From positions 2,976,001 to 3,040,000 of the forward strand of contig NZ_CP051684.1 in NCBI RefSeq assembly GCF_012849375.1: a stretch of DNA of 64,000 bases. Direction: 5' to 3'. Both the position numbers and the translations under genes were made by a program. Source of the stretch: Duganella dendranthematis. Lineage in GTDB: Bacteria; Pseudomonadota; Gammaproteobacteria; Burkholderiales; Burkholderiaceae_D. Below, piece after piece: positions 8,653-17,600 of this stretch (the first letter of the stretch is position 1; every line of letters starts with the position of its first letter). Under the pieces are notes generated by a model that saw only the letters and a list, made by a program, of their open reading frames with translations, ran no database searches and was not told the DNA's origin.

Positions 8653-8786
8653 CTCCTTAGTCGCCACTCATCGCCTGTCTCTGGCGGTGCAGCAGGGACT
8701 TCGTGGGGCATCGCCCCGCGCCTGCGAAACGGATGCGCCTTGCAAGGCGCATCTCCTTAGTCGCCACTCATCGCCTGTCTCTGGCG
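8558..8786. repeat. 100-bp tandem direct repeat, 2.3 copies, between hprK and rapZ
   Basis: Copies run 8558-8657 and 8658-8757, with a partial third copy 8758-8786 that is the last nine codons of hprK itself. The period is exactly 100. The two full copies differ at only a few positions. Each full unit, on the minus strand, carries a palindrome (GATGCGCCTTG with its complement; perfect in 8733-8754, one mismatch in the other copy), a tight GGGGC-GAT-GCCCC hairpin, and a 31-codon open frame. The unit arose by duplicating the hprK tail plus about 70 bases downstream. It may affect mRNA stability or processing between hprK and rapZ. Confidence 0.95.
8657..8752 (-). other. 31-codon open frame in the hprK-proximal repeat copy
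   Basis: Starts ATG four bases after the hprK stop (GGAG lies between them) and ends TAA, encoding a basic peptide (MRLARRIRFAGAGRCPTKSL and then the HprK-like tail). It could be translated only by coupling to hprK termination. Listed because the frame is exact in both repeat copies. Confidence 0.22.
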
Positions 8787-9692
8787 TTCCATGAATTCTT
8801 GCAGCGTATCGATACCGCGTAGTTGTAGGATGGTGTTGCGCACGGCGGCCTCCAGCAGCACCGCGATGTTTCGGCCGGCAGCCACCGGGATCACCACCTT
8901 GCGTATCGGCAAGCCCAGCACGTCTTCGGTCGGGAACTGGAAAGGCAGGCGTTCGACTTCCTCGTCGGCCGCGCCACGGCGCACCAGGTGCACGATCAGC
9001 TTCAGCCGCATCTTGCGGCGCACCGCCGTCTCGCCGAAGATGGCCTTGATGTCCAGCAGGCCCAGCCCGCGCACTTCCAGCAGATTCTGCAGCAGCGCTG
9101 GGCAGCGGCCTTCGATCATGTTTGGTGCGATGCGCGAGAACTCGACCGCATCATCGGCCACCAGCCCGTGCGAACGCGAAATCAGCTCCAGGCCCAACTC
9201 GCTCTTGCCGAGGCCGGAGTCGCCGGTGATCAGCACGCCCACGCCCAGCACGTCCATGAACACGCCATGCATGATGATGCGCTGCGCCAGCTTCTTGGAC
9301 AGGTACACGCGCAGGAAGTCGATCACCTGCGCCGCCGGCAGTGGCGTCGAGAACAGCGGGATGTTTTTCTCGTCGCAGATGGCAAGAATATCGGGCGGCG
9401 TTTCCAGCCCTTGGGCGATGATCAGCGCCGGCGGGCCGCCAGCGATCAGCTCGCCGATGACGTGCGCGCGCGTCAGCGACTTCAGCCGCTGGTAATAGTT
9501 GATTTCCTGATGCCCGAAGACCTGGATGCGTCCCGGGTGGATGGTGTTCAAGTGGCCAACCTGGTCGGCGGCCGAGGCGACGTCGCCGGAGATCAGGCGC
9601 TCGCCGCCAGGAAAACCGGCGAACCAGCCGAGCTGCAAACTCTCGCGATTGTCGTCGTAAAGCCTTTGTATCGTCAGCGGAGTTTGCAGCAT
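8757..9692 (-). CDS. hprK: HPr kinase/phosphorylase
   Basis: Bifunctional enzyme that phosphorylates and dephosphorylates a serine of HPr-type proteins; in proteobacteria it works with an incomplete, regulatory PTS. The 311 residues contain an N-terminal HprK domain, the P-loop [14 protein letters not shown] near residue 151, and the K/P signature [17 protein letters not shown] near 200. It lies between ptsN and rapZ, the usual PTS-Ntr arrangement. Its last codons are repeated twice downstream in a 100-bp tandem array. Confidence 0.96.
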   Translation of the reverse strand: MLQTPLTIQRLYDDNRESLQLGWFAGFPGGERLISGDVASAADQVGHLNTIHPGRIQVFGHQEINYYQRLKSLTRAHVIGELIAGGPPALIIAQGLETPPDILAICDEKNIPLFSTPLPAAQVIDFLRVYLSKKLAQRIIMHGVFMDVLGVGVLITGDSGLGKSELGLELISRSHGLVADDAVEFSRIAPNMIEGRCPALLQNLLEVRGLGLLDIKAIFGETAVRRKMRLKLIVHLVRRGAADEEVERLPFQFPTEDVLGLPIRKVVIPVAAGRNIAVLLEAAVRNTILQLRGIDTLQEFMERQRQAMSGD

Positions 9693-9747
9693 GGGGCGTC
9701 TTTATCGAATAGGTTGAACTGTCCTTAGTTTAACCTATTGTCCGACG

Positions 9748-10230
9748 TCAGCCAGCGGCTTGCAGGCTGGGCAGCCAGTTGATGATGCGCGAATGGACCG
9801 ATTTCGGATCGTTGTCCGTGCTCAGCGCCACGCGGAAGGCGTCGTCCGAGAACATCTCGGCGATCTCGGACAGGATCTCCAGATGCTGCTGGGTCACATG
9901 GTCCGGAATCAGCAGGAAGAACAGCAGGTTGACTGGCTTGCCGTCCGGCGACTCGAACGGAATCGGCTCGGCCAGGCGCACGAAGGCGGCCAGCGGCGTC
10001 TTCAGGCTCTTCATGCCCTTGATGCGGCCATGCGGCACGGCGACGCCATGGCCCAGGCCCGTCGAGCCGAGCCGCTCCCGCGCGAACAGATTGTCCGAGA
10101 CGGTAGAGCGGGCGATGCCGCAGTTGTTTTCAAAGATCAGGCCAGCTTGCTCGAAAGCGCGCTTTTTACTGGAGACTTCCAAATCCAGCAGCACGTTCTC
10201 CAGAGAGAGTATTTTGCTCAGGTTATTCAT
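9748..10230 (-). CDS. ptsN: PTS IIA-like nitrogen-regulatory protein PtsN (EIIA-Ntr)
   Basis: Final phosphate acceptor of the nitrogen PTS; its phosphorylation state regulates potassium transport, sigma-54-linked functions and other targets. The 160-residue EIIA type-2 domain has the phosphorylated histidine in GVAVPHGRIKG and a typical DHVTQQHLEILSEIAEMF helix. ATG 10230 starts at the conserved MNNLSKIL; an in-frame ATG seven codons upstream is less likely. A strong sigma-70-type promoter lies about 50 bases upstream. Confidence 0.95.
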   Translation of the reverse strand: MNNLSKILSLENVLLDLEVSSKKRAFEQAGLIFENNCGIARSTVSDNLFARERLGSTGLGHGVAVPHGRIKGMKSLKTPLAAFVRLAEPIPFESPDGKPVNLLFFLLIPDHVTQQHLEILSEIAEMFSDDAFRVALSTDNDPKSVHSRIINWLPSLQAAG

Positions 10231-10276
10231 AGTACGAATGTAATGTTGCACCGCACAAGGGTGGCATGCGAGCGGA

Positions 10277-10305
10277 ATTATAGGCTGGTTTCGGCGCCAT
10301 GTAAC
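10277..10305 (-). promoter_or_regulatory. Sigma-70-type promoter of ptsN-hprK-rapZ
   Basis: On the minus strand, GTTACA (-35) is followed by a 17-base spacer and a perfect TATAAT (-10; 10277-10282 on the plus strand reads ATTATA). It lies about 47 bases upstream of the ptsN ATG and probably drives all three genes. Confidence 0.7.
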
Positions 10306-10486
10306 ATGAAATCGATTGCCGCGACGTTGCGTTTGCGCCCGTCACGGCGCCTGCCATCCACTGGTAAAAATGCACCAAAGTAATGAATCGCTATTTCTGC
10401 TTACAAATCCGGAAAAATGCCGGTTTTTCGCCAGAGGCGGAGGCGTTTTGCCGTTTTTTGTCGTTTTCGCGCCAGAGCAAATTAAA

Positions 10487-10537
10487 CAGCGTGGCAACAG
10501 GCGTTATAGATCACATCATACGCCTGATTTCACGCTG
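10487..10537 (-). terminator. Two-tier hairpin terminator after queF
   Basis: Nested inverted repeat: outer arms CAGCGTG/CACGCTG (10487-10493, 10531-10537) and inner arms CAGGCGT/ACGCCTG (10498-10504, 10520-10526), joined by a four-base internal bulge on each side. On the minus strand it is followed by TTTAATTT, nine bases past the queF stop. This fits an intrinsic terminator. Confidence 0.65.
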
Positions 10538-10546
10538 CCTGGCTGA

Positions 10547-11380
10547 TTACTGGCGGGCGCCGCGCAGGTTGGGCGGCTTCTGCGCGGTGCTGAAGTTGCT
10601 GCGCCAGGGATTGATGTCCAGCCCGCCGCGACGGGTGTAGCGCGCGTACACGGCCAGTTGCTGCGGCTGGCACTGGCGCAGGATGTCGACAAAGATGCGC
10701 TCGACGCACTGCTCGTGGAATTCGTTGTGCTCGCGGAAGCCGATCAGGTATTTCAGCAGGCTTTCCTGTTCGATCTGTGGGCCGCTGTAGTGGATCTGTA
10801 CGCTGGCCCAGTCCGGCTGGCCGGTCACCAGGCAGTTCGATTTCAGCAGGTGCGAGACGAGTTTTTCTTCCACCGGTTCTTCGTCCAGCGCGGCCTTCAG
10901 CAACTCCGGCGACGGGCTGTAATTGTCGACATCGATGTCGAGCCGGTCCAGCAGCAGGCCGTCCAGTTCGCCCATGCCGATCATGCCGAATTCTTCCGGC
11001 TGGGTCAGCGTGACGTGCACGCTGGCGCCGGCCGCATCGGACAAGTCTTGCTGCAGCAGGATTTTCAGTGCAGCCACGTTATCCAGTTTGGTCTGGTTGA
11101 ACGAGTTCAGGTACAGCTTGAACGATTTCGATTCGATGATGTTGGGCGAATCGGACGGGAAGGTGATGCGGGCAATCGCCACCTGCGGCTTGCCGCGCTG
11201 GTTCAGCCACGAGATTTCGTAGGCGTTCCAGATATCGACGCCGAAGAACGGCATGGTGCCCGACAAGCCCAGCTCGTCGCGCTTGCCCTGGCGCGGAATC
11301 GGGAACAGCAGCTCCGGCGCGTAGTCGGTGCGGTAGGCGGAAGTTTTCCCCAGCGGGGACTGGTCGGCGGAATTGGTCAT
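10547..11380 (-). CDS. queF: NADPH-dependent 7-cyano-7-deazaguanine reductase
   Basis: Reduces preQ0 to preQ1 in queuosine biosynthesis. The product of 277 residues matches the long, two-domain (YqeN-type) QueF of Gram-negative bacteria. The substrate motif [17 protein letters not shown] near residue 88 and the catalytic cysteine in [20 protein letters not shown] near 190 are present, as is [11 protein letters not shown] with the substrate-binding glutamate. ATG 11380 begins [20 protein letters not shown]; the open frame continues upstream only as an out-of-frame shadow of the zinc-ribbon gene. It starts 59 bases after that gene on the same strand. Confidence 0.96.
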   Translation of the reverse strand: MTNSADQSPLGKTSAYRTDYAPELLFPIPRQGKRDELGLSGTMPFFGVDIWNAYEISWLNQRGKPQVAIARITFPSDSPNIIESKSFKLYLNSFNQTKLDNVAALKILLQQDLSDAAGASVHVTLTQPEEFGMIGMGELDGLLLDRLDIDVDNYSPSPELLKAALDEEPVEEKLVSHLLKSNCLVTGQPDWASVQIHYSGPQIEQESLLKYLIGFREHNEFHEQCVERIFVDILRQCQPQQLAVYARYTRRGGLDINPWRSNFSTAQKPPNLRGARQ

Positions 11381-11439
11381 GGTGCGTGGAATCAAGATGG
11401 AGTAAGCCGCATTGTAACGCGCTGTTGTTACGCGTGCTG

Positions 11440-12090
11440 CTAGGTCTGCCGCTGGCCGCATTCGGTGCAAAACTTGGTGCCGGGTTCGAGCATGGTCGAG
11501 CAATGGCTGCACGCCACCTGCTGCGCGGTCTTGTGGCCGCACTCGGGGCAAAACTTGGCGCCATGGGTTTCGGTATGGCACTGCGTGCACACCAGCTGCA
11601 TCGCCTGCGTGACCGGGCGCTGGGCGCCGCGCGTGCGGCCTTCGACGTTGGCGGCTTCGCGCGCGGCCTCGACTTCGCCCTGGGCGCGGGCCTGGGTAAT
11701 GGCGACGTTGACGTTGGGTGCGCAATTGAAGCACAGGCCGTTGGCGGTGTCGAAGCACGGGCTGCACACGTAGCGGTGGCAATCGCCGCAGCGGTTGAAG
11801 TGGGCCTTGCCGTCGGCCACGGCCTTGGTGAAGGCGTCGTCGCGGGCGCTGTGCCAGCCGGCTTCTGCCACGCCGTTGAGCACGCTGCTGGCGCTGCCCA
11901 GCAGGCCGCCGAACAGGCCTGCGCCTTTCTGCATCCAGCCGGAGGCCTGGCCGCTGCGGTAGGGATCGAAACGGGTGCGCCAGCGGTCGTTGCAGCGCTG
12001 GCAGTAAAACTCGAACTGGAAGCCGGCGTCGACGCCGGAGGAATTGCTGAGATCAGCGTAGTTGCTGGAAAACTGCATTTCGGTCGACAT
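11440..12090 (-). CDS. Multi-zinc-ribbon protein of unknown function
   Basis: The 216 residues contain eight CxxC knuckles: CQRC, CGDC, CSPC and CFNC in the first 125 residues, then CTQC, CPEC, CSHC and CTEC in the last 50. This should give about four zinc sites: a central treble pair and a C-terminal double zinc ribbon of the kind seen in scaffold or regulatory proteins. There is no catalytic motif, signal peptide or membrane segment. It is upstream of queF on the same strand, but a functional link is not shown. Codon use matches its neighbours. Confidence 0.8.
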   Translation of the reverse strand: MSTEMQFSSNYADLSNSSGVDAGFQFEFYCQRCNDRWRTRFDPYRSGQASGWMQKGAGLFGGLLGSASSVLNGVAEAGWHSARDDAFTKAVADGKAHFNRCGDCHRYVCSPCFDTANGLCFNCAPNVNVAITQARAQGEVEAAREAANVEGRTRGAQRPVTQAMQLVCTQCHTETHGAKFCPECGHKTAQQVACSHCSTMLEPGTKFCTECGQRQT

Positions 12091-12178
12091 GGCTCCCCCA
12101 CCATAGCATAATAAAATGCAATTATATTAAGTTTGCGGGGGAGCTGTTTTCAACCGTGCGCATACCCCAACGCCAGGC

Positions 12179-12208
12179 GGGGTCTGACCCCGTCCGGGGT
12201 CAGACCCC
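12179..12208. repeat. REP-like palindromic element, copy 1
   Basis: GGGGTCTGACCCC (12179-12191) and its reverse complement GGGGTCAGACCCC (12196-12208) are separated by GTCC, giving a 13-bp perfect stem. A related element occurs at 41011-41040. It lies 40 bases beyond the ilvA stop. No T-run follows on either strand, so it looks like a dispersed repeat rather than a normal terminator. The GGGTC...GACCC core resembles short repeats scattered in related genomes (from memory). Confidence 0.75.
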
Positions 12209-12247
12209 TCAGCGGCAAAGCGCATTTCGCCACTGAAGGTTGCGGGG

Positions 12248-13783
12248 TCAGCCGAGGAACAGCTTGTAGACCGGATTGGCGCTTTCATCCCAATAACGGT
12301 AGCCCAGCGTCGCCAGGAACTGGGCGAAATCGCTCATCTCGTCCGGCGGCACCTGCAGGCCGATGACGATGCGGCCGACGTCGCCGCCTTGGCTGCGGTA
12401 ATGGCACAGCGAGATATTCCAGTTCGGCGCCATCGAGTCGAGGAAGCGCATCAGCGCGCCCGGACGTTCCGGAAACTCGAAGCGGTACAGCAACTCGTTG
12501 TCGGCCAGCGAACTCTTGCCGCCGACCAAGTGGCGCAAGTGGGTCTTGGCCAGCTCGTCGTGGGTCAGGTCCAGCGCCTTGAAGCCGTGCTCCTCGAAGC
12601 GGCGGGCCAGCGCACCGGATTCGTTGCGGTCGGCGATTTGCACGCCGCAGAACACATGCGCATCATCCTTGTCGCTGATGCGGTAGGTGAATTCGGTGAC
12701 GTTGCGCGCGCCGACCAGCTGGCACAGGCGCTTGAAGCTGCCGCGCTGCTCCGGCAGCGTGACGGCAAACAGCGCCTCGCGCGCTTCGCCCAGTTCGGCG
12801 CGCTCGGCAACGAAGCGCAGCCGGTCGAAATTCATGTTGGCGCCGCAGGCGATGGTGATCAGGGTTTCATTCTTGATTGGGTCCTTGGTCAGCGCGGCGC
12901 GCTCGACATAGGCCTTGGCGCCGGCGATGGCCAGCGCGCCGGCCGGCTCCAGAATGCTGCGGGTGTCGGTGAACACGTCCTTGATGGCGGCGCTGATGGC
13001 GTCGGTGTCGACGATGATGATGTCGTCGACGTAGAGCTGGGTCAGGCGGAAAGTTTCCTCGCCCACCAGGCGCACTGCGGTGCCGTCCGAGAACAGGCCG
13101 ACATCGGTCAGCGTCACCCGTTCGCCGGCCTTGATGCTGCGCGCCATGGCGTCGGAATCGAGGGTTTGCACGCCGATGATCTTGATATCGGGCCGGATCG
13201 CCTTGACGTAGGCGGCCACGCCGGAGATCAGTCCGCCGCCGCCGATGGCGACGAAGATGGCGTGGATCGGGCCGGAATGCTGGCGCAGGATTTCCATGCC
13301 GATGGTGCCCTGGCCGGCGATCACATCGGGATCATCGAACGGATGGACGAAGGTCAGCGCCTGTTCCTTTTCCAGCGTCAGCGCGTGGTTGTAGGCATCG
13401 GTGTAGGACTCGCCGTGCAGCACCACCTCGACGTCGCCGCCGCCGCGCGTCTTGACGGCGTCGATTTTGACTTGCGGCGTGGTGGTCGGCATCACGATCA
13501 GCGCGCGGCAGCCGAGCTTGGCGGCCGACAGCGCCACGCCCTGGGCGTGGTTGCCGGCCGAGGCGCAAATTACGCCGCGCTTGCGTTGCGCGTCGCTCAA
13601 GTGGGCCATCTTGTTGTAGGCGCCGCGAATCTTGAAGCTGAACACGCTCTGCATGTCCTCGCGCTTGAAGTAAATTCGGTTCTCGAAACGCTGCGACAGG
13701 GTCGGCGCGAGTTCCAGCGGGGTTTCATCAGCCACGTCGTAGACGCGGGCGGTCAGGATTTTCTTCAGATAGTCGGTCGTCAT
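12248..13783 (-). CDS. ilvA: Threonine ammonia-lyase, biosynthetic
   Basis: PLP enzyme that deaminates threonine to 2-oxobutanoate, the first step to isoleucine. The product of 511 residues is the long form with two C-terminal ACT-like regulatory domains (about residues 330-510), implying isoleucine feedback. The PLP lysine lies in FSFKIRGAYNKM near residue 54; SAGNHAQGVALSA and GGGGLISGVAAYVKA bind the cofactor phosphate. ATG 13783 is chosen (MTTDYLKKILTARVYDVADE) over one 36 bases upstream with a poor context. It is monocistronic here. Confidence 0.96.
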   Translation of the reverse strand: MTTDYLKKILTARVYDVADETPLELAPTLSQRFENRIYFKREDMQSVFSFKIRGAYNKMAHLSDAQRKRGVICASAGNHAQGVALSAAKLGCRALIVMPTTTPQVKIDAVKTRGGGDVEVVLHGESYTDAYNHALTLEKEQALTFVHPFDDPDVIAGQGTIGMEILRQHSGPIHAIFVAIGGGGLISGVAAYVKAIRPDIKIIGVQTLDSDAMARSIKAGERVTLTDVGLFSDGTAVRLVGEETFRLTQLYVDDIIIVDTDAISAAIKDVFTDTRSILEPAGALAIAGAKAYVERAALTKDPIKNETLITIACGANMNFDRLRFVAERAELGEAREALFAVTLPEQRGSFKRLCQLVGARNVTEFTYRISDKDDAHVFCGVQIADRNESGALARRFEEHGFKALDLTHDELAKTHLRHLVGGKSSLADNELLYRFEFPERPGALMRFLDSMAPNWNISLCHYRSQGGDVGRIVIGLQVPPDEMSDFAQFLATLGYRYWDESANPVYKLFLG

Positions 13784-13951
13784 GGTCTGCAAGCAAAGTG
13801 ATTCGGAGGGAGGCTGCAATGCTAACTATCCGGCGGGTGACCGGGTGAAGCAGGGGCGCGGGTCCTGGCGGGGTGGGCTGGGACCGGACTGTTCAATCGT
13901 GCGGTGTGCGGATCATTATAATGGCACCTTTCCCGTATCCCCAACAAACCG

Positions 13952-14443
13952 ATGATCGAATCTGCAATTGCCTGGTTGCTGCACGTGCTGGCCGCGCCGG
14001 AAGTGGGGCTGACGTCGGTGTTCATCATCAGCCTGGTCTCGGCGACGCTGGTGCCGCTGGGCTCGGAGCCGGCAGTGTTTGCCGTCATCAAGGCCAATCC
14101 GGAACTGTTCTGGAGTGTGATCGCGGTCGCCACCGTCGGCAACACGCTGGGCGGCGCCATCGATTACTACATTGGCTGGCAGGCCAAGCAGAGCTTTGCA
14201 AAAGAACGTAAAAGCCGCTGGTTTCACTGGCTGGAGCGCTACGGCGCCAAGACCATGCTGCTGGCCTGGCTGCCCGGCATCGGCGATCCGCTGTGCACCT
14301 TGGCCGGCTGGCTGCGGCTGCCGTTCTGGCCCAGCGTGGCGTACATGGCGATCGGCAAGCTGCTGCGCTACCTCACCATGACCACGCTGCTGTTGTACGT
14401 GCCGGACGGCGTGTGGCACCGGATCGGACAAATGCTGGGCTAA
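13952..14443 (+). CDS. YqaA-like inner-membrane protein (DedA/VTT superfamily)
   Basis: A 163-residue membrane protein with hydrophobic segments at about 5-30, 45-70, 90-125 and 130-155. The GNTLGGAIDYYIGW, WFHWLERYGAKTMLLAWLPG and IGDPLCTLAGWLRLPFWP motifs are those of the small YqaA subgroup, including the conserved G-x-x-P re-entrant loop. It may act in membrane homeostasis or lipid transbilayer movement, but the substrate is unknown. It is divergent from ilvA and stands alone. Confidence 0.85.
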   Translation: MIESAIAWLLHVLAAPEVGLTSVFIISLVSATLVPLGSEPAVFAVIKANPELFWSVIAVATVGNTLGGAIDYYIGWQAKQSFAKERKSRWFHWLERYGAKTMLLAWLPGIGDPLCTLAGWLRLPFWPSVAYMAIGKLLRYLTMTTLLLYVPDGVWHRIGQMLG

Positions 14444-14467
14444 TTTGGTGCAAGTTATCCTCTTGCG

Positions 14468-14504
14468 GCATAAGCTTATGCATAAATTTGATTCAGTTTG
14501 ATTC
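14468..14504 (+). promoter_or_regulatory. Palindrome plus direct repeat upstream of the FAD/Fe-S dehydrogenase
   Basis: GCATAAGCTTATGC (14468-14481) is a perfect 14-bp palindrome, followed by two copies of TTTGATTC (14487-14494, 14497-14504). The AT-rich block stands out in a GC-rich context and lies about 175 bases before the dehydrogenase start. A candidate -10 (TAGAAT, 14625-14630) sits between. It is a plausible regulator-binding site, function inferred. Confidence 0.4.
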
Positions 14505-14677
14505 GCAGTCGAGGCATTTTATTGCCGCCATAGCGTGGATTTTTCGAATATTTGCCGGGTTTTGACGCTGCCCAGAGTCCCTCGGCCGCCTAAGGCTGTT
14601 CCCGCGTGGTGCGCCGCAATAGGCTAGAATGATCCTCCCGGTTGCTGTTTACGAGTCACATCGAGCCAAATCGCATA

Positions 14678-17600
14678 ATGAACGCCCCTGCACAAATCCA
14701 AGCTTTGCTGGCGGAGACGCCCCACGGTCCAGAGGCTAGCCGCCTCCGGGAAATTCCTTATAACTACACGTCGTTTTCCGATCGCGAGATCGTCATCCGG
14801 CTGCTGGGCGAGGAATCGTGGTCGCTGCTGGATACGCTGCGCGGTGCGCGCCAGACCGGCCGCTCGGCGCGCATGCTGTACGAGGTGCTGGGCGATATCT
14901 GGGCGGTGCGCCGCAATCCATATCTGCAAGACGATATGCTGGATAACCCGAAGCGCCGCCAGGAACTGATCGATGCGCTGCACCACCGTCTGGCCGAGGT
15001 GGACAAGCGCCGCTTGACCATCGACGACAGCGAAGCCCAGACCGACGAAGCCGCGCGCATGCGCAGCGCCAACGTCGCCAAGCTGCTGCGCGCCGCCGGC
15101 AAAGCGGTAGCCGATTTCGGCGAAGAATTCAAGCAAGTCTACGATCTGCGCAAGCGCACCTACAAGGTGCTGGGCCGCTACACCGTCAAGCACAACATCT
15201 GCTTCGACGGCATGAAGCGCATCAGCCACGTGACCGATGCGACCGACTGGCGTGTCGAGTATCCGTTCGTGGTGCTGACGCCGGACACCGAAGAAGAAAT
15301 GGCCGGCCTGGTCAAAGGCTGTATCGAACTGGGGCTGACCATCATCCCGCGCGGCGGCGGCACCGGCTACACCGGCGGCGCGATTCCGCTGACGCCGATG
15401 TCGGCCGTCATCAACACCGAGAAGCTGCTCAACATCGGCGCGGTGGAAATGAAAGTGCTGCCGGGCCTGGACAAAGAGTACGCCACCATCTACACCGGCG
15501 CCGGCGTCATCACCAATAAAGTCTCCGAAGCGGCCGAGAAGGCCGGTTTTGTGTTCGCGGTCGATCCGACCTCGGCGCACGCGTCCACCATTGGCGGCAA
15601 CATCGCCATGAACGCGGGCGGCAAGAAGGCCGTGCTGTGGGGCACGGCGCTCGACAACCTGGCCTCGTGGCGCATGGTCGATCCGAATGGCGACTGGCTG
15701 GAAGTCACGCGCCTCGACCACAACCTGTCGAAGATCCACGACACGCCGCTGGCCCGCTTCCAGCTGGAGTGGACCCATCCGACCGCGCGCGGCGAAGCCA
15801 AAGGCGCGCCGTTCAAGACCGAAATCCTGGAAATCAAGGGCAGCGTGTTCCGCAAGGAAGGCTTGGGCAAGGACGTTACCGATAAATTCCTGGCCGGCCT
15901 GCCGGGCATTCAGAAAGAGGGTTGCGACGGTTTGATTACGTCCGGCCGCTGGATTCTGCACAAGATGCCGAAGTTCGCGCGCACCGTCTGCCTGGAGTTC
16001 TTCGGCCAGGCGCGCGACGCGATTCCGTCGATCGTCGAAATCAAGGATTACCTGGACGGCCTGCCGGCCAAAGGCGCCGAGTTCGCCACGTTGCGCCTAG
16101 CCGGCCTGGAGCATCTGGACGAGCGCTATCTGCGCGCGGTCGGCTACGCCACCAAATCGAAACGCGGCGTGCTGCCGAAGATGGCGCTGTTCGGCGACAT
16201 CGTCGGCGACGATGAAAACGCCGTGGCGCTGGCCGCGTCGGAAGTGGTGCGGCTGGCCAATACCCGCGTCGGCGAAGGCTTTGTTGCCGTCAGCCCGGAA
16301 TCGCGCAAGAAGTTCTGGCTGGACCGCGCCCGCACCGCCGCCATCGCCAAGCACACCAACGCGTTCAAGATCAATGAAGACGTGGTGATTCCGCTGAATC
16401 GCATGGGCGAATACACCGACGGCATCGAGCGCATCAACATCGAGCTGTCGATCAAGAACAAGCTGCAGCTGGTCGATGAGCTGCAAGCCTTCTTCGCCGC
16501 CGGTAATCTGCCGATTGGCAAGAGCGACGATGCCGACGACAGCGTCGGCGACGCCGAAATGCTGGGCGACCGTCAACAGCAAGCGCAAGCGCTGCTGGCG
16601 CAAGTGCACGGCCGCTGGACCTATCTGCTGGCGGCACTGGACCAGCCGCTGGTGACGATCACCGCCGAGCTGGCCGCCCACGGCATGGACCGCCTGCTGC
16701 CGGTGTTTGCAGAACGCCTGAAAACGCAGCCGGACGCCACGCTGTTCGACGTGGTGCAGGACCGTACCATTCGCGTCACGTGGAAGCAGGAAATCCGCGC
16801 GCAGCTGCGCCAGATCTTCAACGGCGCCGCGTACAAGCTGATCCTCGACGAAGCCACCGCGATCCACAAGCGCGTGCTGCGCGGCCGCGTGTTCGTGGCG
16901 CTGCACATGCACGCCGGCGACGGCAATGTGCACACCAACTTGCCGGTCAACTCGGATCATTACGAGATGCTGCAACTGGCGCACCAGGCCGTGGCGCGCA
17001 TCATGACGCTGGCCCGTTCGCTGAATGGCGTGATCTCGGGCGAGCACGGTATCGGCATCACCAAGCTGGAGTTCCTCAACGAAGAGGAAATCGGTCCATT
17101 CCGCGACTACAAGCTGCGCGTCGATCCGGAAGGCCGCTTCAACAAGGGCAAGCTGCTGAACCTGGACGGCATGGAAGCCGACCTCCGCAACGCCTACACG
17201 CCGTCGTTCGGCCTGATGGGCCACGAATCGCTGATCATGCAGCAGAGCGATATCGGCGAGATCGCCAGCAGCATCAAGGACTGCCTGCGCTGCGGCAAGT
17301 GCAAGCCGGTGTGCTCGACCCACGTGCCGCGCGCCAACCTGCTGTACTCGCCGCGCGACAAGATCCTGGCGACGTCGTCATTGATCGAAGCCTTCCTGTA
17401 CGAAGAGCAGACCCGTCGCGGCATTTCGATCAAGCACTGGGAAGAATTTGAAGACGTGGCGGATCACTGCACCGTTTGCCACAAGTGCGTGACGCCATGT
17501 CCGGTCGACATCGACTTCGGTGACGTGTCGATGAATATGCGCAACCTGCTGCGCAAGATGGACAAGAAGACCTTCAATCCGGGCAAGGCGGCGGCGATGT

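Larger units (their letters stand above)
10231..10546. other. 316-bp intergenic region upstream of ptsN
   Basis: Holds the ptsN promoter at its left end (10277-10305) and the queF terminator at its right end (10487-10537). The middle (10306-10486) shows short T-rich patches and a small CCGG hairpin around 10415, but no open frame or RNA gene that I can support. Confidence 0.6.

Noticed and set aside
8603..8794. Plus-strand frame across the 100-bp repeats
   Set aside because: It is antisense to the repeat frame, breaks the repeat period, and shows no coding signal; probably a by-product of the repeat.
10306..10486. Possible small RNA in the ptsN-queF gap
   Set aside because: There is no clear promoter and terminator pair or conserved fold visible; only short hairpins.
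11381..11782. Upstream extension of the queF open frame
   Set aside because: It lies in the wrong frame over the zinc-ribbon gene; the QueF family begins at ATG 11380.
12179..12208. REP-like palindrome as the ilvA terminator
   Set aside because: There is no T-run on the minus strand after the stem, and the same element occurs at an unrelated locus, so a repeat is the better reading.
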